This document shows positions 34,822-47,504 of a DNA stretch of 64,000 nucleotides, piece after piece; position 1 is the stretch's first letter, and each line of letters begins with the position of its first letter. The notes beneath the pieces were generated by a model. It was not told the DNA's origin, made no database searches, and worked only from the letters and a program-made list of their open reading frames with translations. Made by a program: the position numbers and the translations under genes. This DNA is from Homarus americanus (Eukaryota; Arthropoda; Malacostraca; Decapoda; Nephropidae). Location: NCBI RefSeq assembly GCF_018991925.1, contig NW_024735312.1, forward strand, positions 85,001-149,000, given 5' to 3'.

Positions 34822-35510
34822 AGGTGGTGGTAGGGGGCGTGTATGTGTAGGGGGCGTGTACGGTGGTGGTGTAGGGGCGGTATGGTGGTGGTGGTGGTGG
34901 TGGTAGGGGGGCATGTACGGGCGGTAGGGCGTGTACGGTGCGTGGTGGTGGGTGGTGGTGGTAGGTGGTAGGGGCGTGGTAGGGGGCATGGCGTGGTGGT
35001 AGGGGCGTACGGGCGTGTGGTGGTGGTGGGCGTGGTGGTGGTGGTAGGGGCATGGGCGTGGTGGTGGTAGTGTATGTGCATGGGGTGTGTGTGTGTGAAG
35101 GTGTAGGGGCATGGGCGGTAGGGGGTGTACGGGCGTAGGGGCATGGGCGTGGTGGTGGTGGTGGTAGGGGTGTGGGCGGTGGTGGCGGTGGGCGGTGGTG
35201 GTACGGGCGGTGGTGATGGTGGTAGGGGCGGGGGCGTGGTGGTGGTGGTGATGGTAGCGTACGCGTGGTGGTGGTGGTGATGGTAGGGGCGTGTACGGGC
35301 GTGGTAGGGGGCGTAAGAGCGTGGTGGTGGTGGTAGGGGGGCGTAAGAGCGTGGTGGTGGCGGTAGGGGGGCGGTACGGGCGTGGTAGGGGGCGTGTACG
35401 GGCGTGGTGGTGGTGGTGGTAGGGGGCATGTAAGAGCGTGGTGGTGGTGGTGGTAGGGGGCGTGTAAGAGCGTGGTGGTGGTGGTGGTGGTAGGGGGCGC
35501 GGTGGGGTGC
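34822..35510. repeat. GGT-rich minisatellite, G-rich on + strand
   Basis: The unit is built of GTGGTGGTGGTGGTAGGGG and GCGTGTACGGGC segments with highly variable length. Its skew is opposite to the array at 33119-34201, and both share ACGGGC next to GGTGGTGG when one is reverse-complemented. Confidence 0.95.
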
Positions 35511-36830
35511 ACACCTGAGTCCTTAGATATGTGGAGCCACAATAAAAAGTGTACATCCGGAAACAAGAGGACGACGGAGCTGCAGCACAGACGTACTCGA
35601 AAACCCGCGGCGTCCTTGAAGGCAGGAATCCGCGAGCAGCAGCACAGCTAACACCGCTGCCCCAGCTATCTTAATGTAGTCCACCCGGAACTACAACGCC
35701 TTCTGCACCACCACCGTCAGGGCCGCGCGACCTTGGGCTGGCCACCCTCCCTCCCGCCCGGGTTCATCCTATACAAATTGTTGTCTTGGGTTTTTGCGTG
35801 GTTGTTGTGGTGAAGGCAGACGTAGCGAATGTGTAGCCTCCACATATGGTGATCCACAGGTACCTCAGGATGTTTAGGGAAGAGGCGGTTGTGGTGGTGG
35901 TGTGTGTGGGGATGGGGTCGAGTCTGGGCGTCGTGCGCGGCGCCACTGCTGGTTGCTGGGAGTTGAGTGACGTAGCAGCCTAGCAACTTGCTGCCCCGTT
36001 CACCAACACCAGTCATCACCATACTTACTACTACTTACCTTTCAGCCTCGTCACTACCCACCAGTCACCAAGTGGAACGGCCGCTCTGGGATGCCCACAG
36101 TAATGTCATTCATCCTCTCTGTCCCACATGCCGCTTCTTGACTCTTTTACCAACACACACCTTCTTCTCTACCCACATTACATGTTTATAATTTATGAAC
36201 TCTTATCCAAGTTTCCACACCTGATCTTATCACTGGATTCTAAAGCAACACCTCACTGCCACAACCCGCCTGCTTACATCCTTTCTTTAACCTATTTTCT
36301 TTCTTTGTGTCATTATTCACACGCTGTTATCTCATAGCTGGAGTCAAACATGTTCCCCCACTCGTGCTGTCGTAATCCTCCTGGCTCATCCCCGCCACTC
36401 ACCGTGTGGTTAATGTCAAGTTCACACACCCGGAGCCTTTGTGTAAGGCTTTAGACTGTAACCCTTCTTCACATTTGGCATTATTAGTGTTATAAGGTAC
36501 AGTACTGTTTAGCTGGAGTGTGTTGGATGATACAGGTGGAGGAGGATGCTGGTGTGTGCGTTTGATGTTTCCTGTGACTCCTGTCAGATGAGGGAGAGGA
36601 AAGTGTAGTCGCGTGCTGCGGTGTGGCGGCCGCCCGTGTGGCCAGCGGTGACACTCAATAATTACTAATCTTTAAATAATGCTGGGAATGGCCGGCACAA
36701 CATACCACATTTTTTTTATTTGATTAGTAATTAATTTCATACAATGAGACGAGAAATAATTTTAATTTAGTTGGTATAAGCTTTCACTTGTTTAATAGTG
36801 GACCAACTCCTGGGTGTAGACAAGGAACAT
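35511..36830. other. CpG-rich block then unique DNA, no gene called
   Basis: 35560-36000 is CpG-rich with CAGCAGCAGCAC words and a minus-strand open frame of about 100 codons without a domain. TTACCTTTCAG at 36034-36044 is an acceptor on + and a GTAAGT donor on -. 36100-36830 shows nothing distinctive. Confidence 0.45.
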
Positions 36831-37209
36831 GTGTTGGAGGACTGAGCTTGGACGTTTATGTAGCCGGAAAGATTTTGCATTATATAGCGTTAGGAGCACT
36901 TGTTCTCACGCCTACCTGCTGCTCTTACCCCCTCCCCCTACTTGCCCACCTCGCCTGGCTGGTGTAAGCAGTGACGCTGGCAAGAGAAGTACACCTTACA
37001 CTGCCAGGGGTCACGCTGACGGCCACGCACCAGTACACACCGCTGATGGAGAGAGCTTCCTCGAGGGACTCGCCTCCACTGTTGCCTTCAACCACCACCG
37101 GGCCTTATTCTCCTGTCCCAACACTACCCAGTAGGGCACTTTAAGTACAGTGTGGCTGTGCTGGCACCCAGCAACAGCAGTCTGGTTGACGCCCAACAAG
37201 TTTGGTAGC
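36831..37209 (+). other. ATG-started open frame of 100 codons, coding doubtful
   Basis: The frame opens at 36832 and runs to the TAG at 37132-37134. It includes a leucine/proline stretch (YLLLLPPPPTCPP). No domain is recognised. It is not repetitive and lies immediately before the 82-codon ORF, but in a different frame. Confidence 0.2.
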
Positions 37210-37458
37210 ATGTCGACCTGCTGGGTAGGAGAAGCCCCTGGATTAAACTTGAACTTAACGCCAAATTGTGTCCAAGCCAACGGCGTATCCTTCATCCCGA
37301 ATGAGGAGGAACTTTGTCTTAGTCAGGACCTCTCCTTCATCCCGAGTCAGGAAGAAGTTTGTCACAAAAGAAACATAATTTACTTTGTCTTCGCATGTGT
37401 GACTGTGTTTGTTAAAATATGGCTAATATTTCTGGTTCGGCTCTGCGTGTTAAGTTGA
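37210..37458 (+). CDS. Candidate 82-aa protein with C-terminal hydrophobic anchor
   Basis: The ORF starts at ATG (A at -3) and ends at TGA. Residues 27-36 (SFIPNEEELC) and 42-51 (SFIPSQEEVC) are an in-frame duplication 15 codons apart. The DNA copies differ mainly by conservative changes (N/S, E/Q, L/V) and one silent GAG/GAA. Residues 56-81 are strongly hydrophobic (IIYFVFACVTVFVK, then IWLIFLVRLCVL) with K69 and R77, preceded by HKR. This is what a tail-anchored single-pass membrane protein would look like. There is no signal peptide and no family I recognise. It could be an exon of a larger gene or a chance ORF. Confidence 0.35.
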   Translation: MSTCWVGEAPGLNLNLTPNCVQANGVSFIPNEEELCLSQDLSFIPSQEEVCHKRNIIYFVFACVTVFVKIWLIFLVRLCVLS

Positions 37459-38119
37459 CGTGAGGAGCTTGATGTGTAGTGGGCACACATCCCTCATAAT
37501 TATTAACTTAATTATTTATTTTTATTTCCCCCTTCCTGTAACCAGAGACGTAGATCATTCATAATCGGTAAGTTAGTTTCATTTCATATACAAATAGACC
37601 TTTTGTGGTGGTGAAAAGTGAAGCTTGGAGAGCTGTTATGAAGGTTCACCCCCTGAAGAAATTGCGTTCAAAAATCGTTGAAAATTTTACAGAATATTGC
37701 AGGTATTTCCTCAATTACGATATATAAATCTGACTGGGAGTCTTGTTCAGGATATCATTATGATATTACCCCGTGTTGTGCGTCATAATAATATGGTTAT
37801 GGGGAAGACCTTCTCTGAACTTAAATAAAATAGAATTATCATTTATTTGTTTGTATTTGTCAGCGGAAAAAAGTTTAATTATTAAGGTTAGAGAGAACTA
37901 GGTGATACCCGGCATCGTCCGGGTGGGGGACTGGAAGTAGTGCATGAGCAGCCCCTAGACCACCCGCACCTCCCTACCAAATTTCAGCAAAACTGTAGAA
38001 ATGCATAAGTAAAACACACACACACACACATGTTGCTGCTCGCATGTACTAGGCTGGGAGTTATTCTTCCCTTTGCGTTATTGTCAGCGTTGGTGACGAG
38101 TTACGTCGGCGTCTGTATG

Positions 38120-38120
<1 letters not shown>
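37459..38120. other. No gene seen
   Basis: AT-rich unique DNA with a short CA run near 38016. Confidence 0.6.

Positions 38121-38172
<52 letters not shown>
38121..38172. repeat. (CA)26 microsatellite
   Basis: Uninterrupted. Confidence 0.97.
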
Positions 38173-39224
<1,052 letters not shown>

Positions 39225-39912
39225 TCAGGGATTAGAAGAAAACATTTGACTCATTTTTACTTTTTTTTTTTGAAAAGTATTCACCGTAAAGTTTATGGCT
39301 GTGTAAGTTGTGTCTCGCCCATGTGTGAAGGACTTTCCTGTGTATCCTATCTCGCTCTTGTGGTAATCCATCCTCACTTTGGAAAGGAAAGGACATACAC
39401 GTGGTCTGTGATCAGTAGGAGTCGAGTACTGAGCGGCCTCTTCCTGAACACTAGTCCCCCGCCCTCCTCTCATACCTCCTTCTGGCATCTTCCCCGCCCA
39501 GGAAAGTACACCCAGTATTTATAACACCGCCTGCTCTAGCCCCGGCGCCCGGTACAGTACTCCATTAGGTGAGTCAAGTTGTTTAGTGTGTCACCTTGTT
39601 TAGCTATTATTAATTTTCATATATATTTATTGTATTTTTTTTTGTATAATTGCCTGTTTTATGTTTAGGTTTTATTTGTCAATTTTATCACTAAATTATG
39701 GCGAGTTTCAGGCAACTTGAATCCGTAAAGGCGGGCAGAGTTAAGTGAAAAATCTCATTCATTAATTATTAAAGACGCTTGTTGAGCCCTAAGACTAAAA
39801 TGTTTAATTCATCCAAGTGTTTTGTTTCGAGAGCTCTTCATATTAACGTGCATGAGAATGTTCTAGATATTTAGTCATAGTCATATACTGATACAGTTTC
39901 CAGTACAAAGGT
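39225..39912. other. No gene seen
   Basis: Unique AT-rich DNA between the TA tract and the large array. Confidence 0.6.
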
Positions 39913-42900
39913 GAGACGCCTGTATAGAGAGAGACCTGTATAGAGAGAGACCTGTATAGAGAGACCTGTATAGAGAGAGACCTGTAGAGAGAGACCTGTA
40001 GAGAGAGACCGGTATAGAGGGACCCAGCAGAGAGAGACATGTAGAGAGAGACCTGCAGAGAGAGACCGGTGGTAGAGAGAGACCTGTATAGAGAGACCTG
40101 TATAGAGAGAGACCTGTAGAGAGAGACCTGTAGAGAGAGACCGGTATAGAGGGACCTGTAGAGAGACCTGTGTAGAGAGAGACCTGTAGAGAAAGAGACC
40201 TGTATAGAGGGAAAGAACTGTAGAGAGACCTGTATAGAGGACCTGCAGGGAAAGAGAGACTCTGTAGAGAGACCTGTGTAGAGAGAGACCTGTAGAGAGA
40301 CCTGTACTAAGAGAGACCTGTAGAGAGAGACCTGTAGAGAGAGACCTGTATAGACAGAGACCGGCAAAGGGACCTGTATAGACCTGCATAGAGAGACCTG
40401 TACTAAGAGACCTGTTGTATAGAGAGACCTGTACTTAGAGACTCTGTATAGAGAGACCTGTACTGAGAGACCTGTACTGAGCGAGACCTGTATATAGAGA
40501 GAGACCTGTACCGCCTAAGAGAGACCTGTATAGAGAGACCTGTACTAAGAGAGACCTGTACCTGAGCGAGACCTGTATAGAGAGACCTCTACTACAGGAC
40601 CCGTGAGAGACCTGTGTAGAGAGAGACCTGTATAGAGGGACCTGTGTAGGAGAGACCTGTGGAGAGACCTGTACCAAGAGAGACCTGCAGAGAGAGACTC
40701 AGAGAGAGAGACCTTGTATAGGCCAGGATCGGGTATAAAGGACCTGTAAGAGACCCAGTATAGAGAGACCGTACTAAGAGACCTGGTATAGAGAGACCTG
40801 TACTTAGAGACCTGTATAGAGAGACCTGTACTGAGAGAGACCTGTAACGAGCGAGACCTGTAGAGAGAGACCTGTACTAAGAGACCTGTATAGAGAAAGA
40901 CCTGTACTAAGAGAGACCTGTACTGAGCGAGACTCAGAGCAGAGAGACCTCTACTAAGAGAGACCTGTAGAGAGACCTGTGTAGAGAGAGACCTGTATAG
41001 AGGACCTGTGTAGAGAGACCTGTATAGAGAGACTCTACTAAGAGAGACCTTGCACTGAGTGAGACTCAGAGAGACCCTACTAAGAGAGACCTGTGTAGAG
41101 AGACCCAGAGAGAGACCTGTAGAGAGACTGGCTGAGAGAGGGACCGAGACAGACCGGTATAAAGGACCCAGAGACCTGCATAGAGAGACCTGTACTAAGA
41201 GAGACCGGTATAGAGGAGACCTGTACTGAGAGACCGGTATAGAGAGAATCTGTACTGAGCGAGACCTGTATAGAGAGACCTGTAGAGAGAGACCTGTGTA
41301 GAGAGATCTGTACTGGAGAGAGACCTGTATAGAGAGACCCAGCCTGAGAGACCTGTATAGAGAGACCTGTACTGAGAGAGACCTCCAGAGAGACTCTAGA
41401 GAGACCTGTACTGAGAGACCTGTATAGAGAGACCTGTACTGAGAGACCTGTATAGAGAGACCTGTATAGAGAGAGACCTGTATAGAGAGACCTGTATAGA
41501 GAGACCTGTACTGAGAGAGACCTGTACTTGGGTGAGGAGACCTGAGAGAGACCTGTACCTGAGAGACCTGTATTGAGAGACCTGTACTGAGAGAGACCCA
41601 CTAAGAGAGACCTGTACTGAGAGAGACCTGTACTGAGAGAGAGACCCAGAGAGACCTGTACTGAGAGACCTTGCATGAGAGACCCACTGAGTGAGACCTG
41701 GTACTGAGAGAGACCTGTACTGAGAGAGACCTGTACTAAGAGAGACCTGTATAGAGGAGACCTGTACTGAGACCTGTATTGAGAGAGAGACCTGTACTGA
41801 GGAGACCTGTACTGAGAGACCTGTACTAAGAGACCTGTATAGAGAGACCTGTACTGAGAGAGACCTGTAGAGAGACCTGTACTGAGAGAGACCTGCAGGA
41901 GAGACCTGTACTGAGAGAGACCTGTACTGAGAGAGACCTAAGTAGAGACCTGTACTAAGAGAGACCTGTATAGGAGAGACCTGTACTGGAGAGAGACCTG
42001 TACTGAGAGAGACTCACAGAGAGACTCACTGAGTGTAGACCTGTACTGAGAGAGACTCACTAAGAGAGACCTGATAGAGAGACCTGGTACTGAGAGAGAC
42101 CTGTACTGAGAGAGACCTGGTAGAGAGACCTGCTCAAGAGAGACCTGTTGTTTAGAGAGACCTGTACTGAGAGAGACCTGTACTGAGAGAGACCTGTACT
42201 AAGAGAGACCTGTATAGAGACCTGTACTGAGAGACCTGTATTGAGAGATCTCACTGAGGAGACCTGTACTGAGAGAGACCTGTACTAAGAGAGACCTGTA
42301 TAGAGAGACCTGTACTGAGAGAGACCTGTATAGAGGGAGACCTGTACTGAGAGAGACCTGTATAGAGAGACCTGTACTGAGAGAGACCTGTATAGAGAGA
42401 CCTGTACTCAGGAGAGACCTGTATAGGAGAGACCCGTACTGAGAGAGACCTGTACTGAGAGAGACCTGTATAGAGAGACCTGTACTGAGAGAGACCTGTA
42501 GAGAGACCTGTACTGGAGAGACCTGTATAGAGAGACCTGTACTGAGAGAGACCCGTATAGAGAGACCTGTATAGAGAGACCTGTACTGAGAGAGACCTGC
42601 ACTGAGAGACCTGTATAGAGAGACCAAGTAGAGAGACCTGTACTGAGAGAGACCTGTATAGAGAGACCTGGTACTGAGAGACCTGTATAGAGAGACCTGT
42701 ACTGAGAGAGACCTGTACTAAGAGAGACCCTGTATAGAGAGACCTGTACTGAGACACCTGTATTGAGAGACCTGTACTGAGAGAGACCTGTATAGAGAGA
42801 GACCTGTACTGAGAGAGACCTGTATAGAGAGACCTGTACTGGAGAGACCTGTGGCTAGAGAGACCTGTACTGAGACCTGTATAGAGAGACCTGTACTGAG

Positions 42901-43491
42901 AGAGACCTGTATAGAGAGCATCTGTACTGAGAGAGACCTGTACTTAGAGACCTGTACTGAGAGACCTGTATTGAGAGACCTGTACTGAGGAGACCTGTAC
43001 TGAGAGAGACCTGTACAAGAGAGACCCAGGCAGAGAGACCTGTACTGAGAGAGACCTGTACTGAGAGACCCAGAGACCGTGGTAGAGGAATCTGTATAGA
43101 GAGACCTGTACTGAGAGAGACCTGTATAGAGAGAGACCTGTATAGGAGAGAGACCCAGATAGAGAGACTGTACTAAGAGAGACCTGTATAGAGAGATCTG
43201 TACCGAGAGACCGGTATAGAGGGACCTGTAGAGAGACCTGTACCGAGAGGGACCCTGTATAGAGAGAGACTCCAGAGCTGAGAGAGACCTGTATAGAGGG
43301 ACCTGTACTGAGAGAGACCTGTATAGAGAGAGACCTGTACTAAGAGAGACATGTATAGAGAGATCTGTACTGAGAGACCGGTATAGAGGGACCTGTACTG
43401 AGAGAGACCTGTATAGAGAGACCTGTACTGAGAGAGACCTGTACTAAGAGAGACATGTATAGAGAAACCTGTACCGAACGAGACCTGTATA
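39913..43491. repeat. Largest minisatellite: 14-18-bp units, 3.6 kb
   Basis: Built from GAGAGACCTGTATA and GAGAGACCTGTACTGA monomers with variants (CCGGTATAGAGGG, CTAAGAGA). The two monomers tend to alternate, giving roughly 30-bp pairs. Deletions and short insertions occur throughout. Minus-strand frames translate to SLYTGLS/VQVSLS patterns, which are repeat by-products. Confidence 0.97.
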
Positions 43492-43697
43492 TTGTCATAG
43501 CAGAAGGTTCTTAGGCTAATTAATATTTAGTATTTGGTGAATTTTAACTCTGTGATCCGAGAAAAAAGTGCATAATTAATTTTTTATTTGGGGGGGGGAG
43601 GAGGAGGTATTAGTAAAGCTCTCTACCAAGTCTCTTCACGCTGATCAGTTCAATAATGTAAACAGGTTTTTGTATTGAGTAGGTTGAGGTTAGTACT

Positions 43698-43701
<4 letters not shown>

Positions 43702-43757
<56 letters not shown>
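43702..43757. repeat. (CT)28 microsatellite
   Basis: Uninterrupted. A G-run at about 43590-43600 lies between this and the previous array. Confidence 0.97.
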
Positions 43758-43762
<5 letters not shown>

Positions 43763-45390
43763 GTTGTAGCCAAGAGGTGAAACGATAACCAATCACCGTC
43801 CACTTTACATTATTTTGTCTTCCGCTTTCATCGTCTTACTTGAGTGATTCTTAAATATATTGCGTGTCTCACCACCTGCAAAAGAAAGAGAAAAATGGAC
43901 TCATGAAGTTAGAAAGTTGTAGTCAAATTTTACATTCAATTAAACATGAAATTGACCTCTTGTATAGTGTAGTGTCAGATGTTTTGCTTAGAGAAGTCTG
44001 GGAACACTGATGGAGTAAGATAATTGCCTGCACTAGACGGGTAAGTTTTATCACATGTAAATATTGACAGCTGTAAGATCTGCCATTTGTAAAACCTAAT
44101 ACTTGGAAAACCTGATTCCTGTAAAATCTGATACTTGTAAGACCTGACTCTAACAAAGTAAAATTTACACGCTGTTACAATAACACGTATACATTGACCA
44201 CTTTGAGAACTGATATTATTAAACCAGTGTGAGGTTTAACCCCAAATTGAATGTGTAAAATATTAAACTTGTGAAATTAAATACACGTTAGAATGATGCC
44301 TGTTAAATATTACCCTAAATAAGACTTGACAAAATTATTTAGAGATTTTATTTTTTAATTTGGTTTCTTAAAAAAAAATATGAGTCCATAAGTTATTTGA
44401 CATTAGTTGTATTAAACAATTTGTAAACCATAACGAGTTTAAAGTTTAAGATGGGTAGAAGTTGGGGATTTCAATCATGTTACTATGCTTAATAGGTAGA
44501 TTAAGAGCTGCTGTTGAAAATTATCGAGTGAAGAATGGTACTAGTGATCACCTTCTGAAGTAAAACTAACTGTATTCTGAAATATTGCCGTATTTTGTAG
44601 TGTGGTAAAGTTGTTCTTGTAGTGGCTGAATGAAATGTTACAATACAAAACATGACAGCCGTTCAACTGTATAAAACTGTAATTCGTTATTAGGTAGTGT
44701 AACAAATTGATCAGTACTGGTTAGTGTTACATTGATTGCTATAATTGGATAGTTTGACCGACGTTAAGGTGTAGTAGAGAACTTGTTGCAGCTACTAACA
44801 GGAGGGGTGAGAGCGACCCCCCACTGTGTGATGTTGGAAGACCCACCATGACGCACCGTGTTCCTCCCGCACCTTCCATTCATTCCCAACATGACCTACT
44901 GTACACATAGTAACACCTCACCAACCTTTTACTTTTACACGAATTAAAATAGATTTGATTTATTATCATTGTTGTTGTTGTTATTATTATTGTTTTTATT
45001 ATCGTTTATTTTTTGTTTTTGTAACCAGGTGCCTTACGAGTTGTCAGGTATAGATTAGATAAGGTTTGACTGATTGTGTGGCATATCATATTTGTGGTTC
45101 GTCAGTCACCCCCTTACTCCCGTTCACTCTGTACGAATTGTTACGTATAATTTAACACCCTGACACGTGTGTTGTGCCCGGGTTGTTAATGTGAGTATTA
45201 GCATGTTCTCTATTGCATCATTAAATCAGTAGGTGTAAGATGTGAGGTAGAGTTGGGAGGGCCGGGTGAAGCGGGCAGCGATCACCGACCTCAATTATGT
45301 CCCTCACAAAAAGTGAATCTCTTGAAGAATTGTTGGCATGTATGGGAGGCTAAATACCGCCACTAGTTATTTGGGTCAGTGAATGTGTAT
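43758..45390. other. Unique AT-rich stretch, no gene
   Basis: Contains GTT/ATT triplet runs at 44968-45002. GACCTGAC/TGTAAAACCTGAT words recur at 44090-44150, possibly a decayed repeat. No exon is seen. Confidence 0.55.
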
Positions 45391-45604
45391 TCTGGTTGTG
45401 TCGCGTGCGTGTTAAGTTCCTCATGAGGGAGAGGACGCTACTCACTCCACCATGGGTATCCTGGTACGTCGCGTGCGTGTTAAGTTCCTCATGAGGGAGA
45501 GGACGCTACTCACTCCATCATGGGTATTATGGTAGTGTCGCGTTCGTGGCAAGTCTCTCATGAGGCAGGGTACGCGACTCGCTTCATTATGGGTCTTGGT
45601 GGTT
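45391..45604. repeat. 68-69-bp tandem repeat, 3 copies
   Basis: Each copy contains TCGCGTGCGTGTTAAGTTCC, TCATGAGGGAGAGGACGC and TCACTCCACCATGGGTAT. Copies 1 and 2 are nearly identical and copy 3 is diverged. It forms the left edge of the CpG-rich block. Confidence 0.93.
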
Positions 45605-46474
45605 CCAGAGACTGGATCAAGCATGGGAGGCGACGGCGGCAGGATACACAGTGGCAGCGGCGACTAAGTGGTGAGAGAGGGCGGGCTGCAGACTGTGTGC
45701 TCCGCTATTGACATGTGGTGTCCTTATGACGTAGCGATAGTAGTGGGCGTGGTGAGTCCCGCCCACTGCACCCTTGCTCGCCCAACTGCAACTACTCAAA
45801 ATGGAGTCTTATGTGCCCCCTTGCCAATGGTGGCTATTTGGCCTGGTAGGCTGAGGTGTCCTACTACCCCACCTAGACACCACCTGACAAGATGCGCGTT
45901 TTGCCTGCTTTGTTTTGTTGGTGTGCACATCCTGGTGGCGGTCGCTAAACACTTCGGGAATCCCGAGGTCCGGGTTCCACAGAGCACCAGTGCATTAGGA
46001 GGAGGGAGAGCGCCAAGTAGCTGGTGCCCCGACACTGGCGGCTACCCCTGCGGTCACCTGCGTCGCGCCCCCGCAGAAGGAGACTTGGGCGGGGCGTGGG
46101 GGGTCTCGAGGAAGCTGGCAACGGAGCCATATCCCCGTCGCCCACGCCTATACCTACACCGGACAACACCGGCCACTTGAACACTCCCACACAAGAATTG
46201 GGTCCGGCCGCCTTCCCGGCTTATGGTCGTACCCTGGAGACACACTCAACATGCATTCCCTAAGTTTTATGATTAATTAAAGTGTCGTGTTTTTATTGTT
46301 GGTGTGATCATGCATACATTATGGGGGGAGATCCGTGAGGGCGGCTCGGCAGACGCGGCCACTCGCTGTCCTGCTCGCTGCTTCTCTTCCTGTGGACGGT
46401 GCCGTCGCCTGCGTCACCCGGCGTCACTGCTGCGACACCATCATCACCCACCGATACATCAAACATCCGGGATA
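45605..46474 (+). promoter_or_regulatory. CpG-rich, promoter-like block upstream of candidate exon
   Basis: The most CpG-dense unique DNA in the window. It includes an inverted pair GTGGGCG...CGCCCAC (45746-45769 region, Egr/KLF/Sp-like sites) and CGGGAATCCCG near 45956, an 11-bp palindrome resembling a kappaB half-site pair. A 170-codon + frame (45668-46180) is open here but lacks an initial ATG and any domain. No TATA box is seen. It may be the promoter and 5' UTR of the exon at 46475. Confidence 0.4.
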
Positions 46475-46603
46475 ATGGACCCCCGCGCCGCCCACGCTCA
46501 CAATCATCAACAGCAACAGCATTGTTTACCGCACCACCACTACGTGGCAGCCGCGGCTACAACCTCCACCTGCACTTGTCCTCGCTGCCGAAGACTACAT
46601 CAG
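46475..46603 (+). CDS. Candidate first coding exon, 43 codons, phase 0
   Basis: ATG has an excellent context (A at -3, G at +4). The frame begins MDPRAAHAHNHQQQQHCLPH, continues with an HHH and AAAA region, then CTCPRCRRLHQ, and ends at CAG|GTAGGC, a good donor. The H/Q/A homopolymer-rich start followed by a basic CxCPRCRR segment resembles N-termini of animal transcription regulators, but I recognise no family. It lies at the right edge of the CpG-rich block. The frame stays open upstream to 46304, so the start could be earlier. An in-phase acceptor (TTTTCCCAG, ending 47109) and a stronger one at 52588 are possible partners. Confidence 0.45.
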
Positions 46604-47434
46604 GTAGGCACTGTTGTCCCTCGCACGGGAGAGAAAAAATGCTTGATAATGGTAGCTTGATGTGAGTGGCCTGAGGCGTAATAGCGTAAATCGCGTTTCA
46701 TGGTGCAGTTAAGGCTGGACAATGACGTGACACATCTGACTCCAGTGATCACTAGTCAGCTTCATTAACACTTGCCTGTACTTGGTGGTGTATTTTGTAG
46801 TGTACAAATTTGCCGGTAGTTTGTGAATTTGCCGCCCGTTTAATTAGTACTGACTGGTTGATTAGAGTTAAATTAAGATGCAAATCTTGATTAATCATTG
46901 CGGGCGTGAGGCCTTCGACTTGAGCCAGCTCCCTGCCACCTGGCCATTATTTCTTGTTTTATGAGTAGAAGTGGACGATATTGTGAATTTATATTAGCTT
47001 TTGGAATCTGTGGAGGAGGATATGAAAATATATGGTGGTGGCGTGGAGTGTGAGGTCCCCGTGTGCCATGACTTAAGTCCTGCCGGTGACAAAGACAGCT
47101 TTTCCCAGGCCGGATGTGCCACACATACACACTCACACACATTCAATTGTGAATTAACTACAATTGTGCTAGAAATTTGGTCCTTGAACAGACAACTGGC
47201 ACTTTGAGGATACATTATGTGAGAACCTACAGTATTCGTGTGGGAGGTCGGCGGAGTTGTTGCGGGGCGGCTCCTGTGTGCTTTGTTGTTGCGTTAAAAT
47301 GTTGCCGCCGTAGCCTGAGTCAACCCACTTGGTGTGCCCCTGTCACCCCACTTGGTGTGCCCCTGTCGTAGGTGATGGCAGTTAGGGAAGGTGTTGCTCT
47401 TGATAGTGGTGAAGTCAAGTGGATCTGTTACTGA
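46604..47434. other. Probable intron, no further exon certain
   Basis: Unique DNA. The acceptor-like CTTTTCCCAG near 47109 opens a phase-0 frame of 32 codons (AGCATHTHSHTFNC...) to TGA at 47207. A short duplicated phrase CACTTGGTGTGCCCCTGTC lies at 47327-47370. Confidence 0.4.
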
Positions 47435-47439
47435 ATTCA

Positions 47440-47504
47440 ACATTTTGTGGTGGTGGTGGTGGATGTGACACTAATGAAACCAACCAGTGGATGTTGTGGT
47501 GGTG
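47440..47504. repeat. GGT-rich run
   Basis: TGGTGG words leading into the 61-bp array. Confidence 0.7.

Noticed and set aside
45668..46180. 170-codon + frame in the CpG block
   Set aside because: No initial ATG and no domain. Low stop density in GC-rich DNA explains it.
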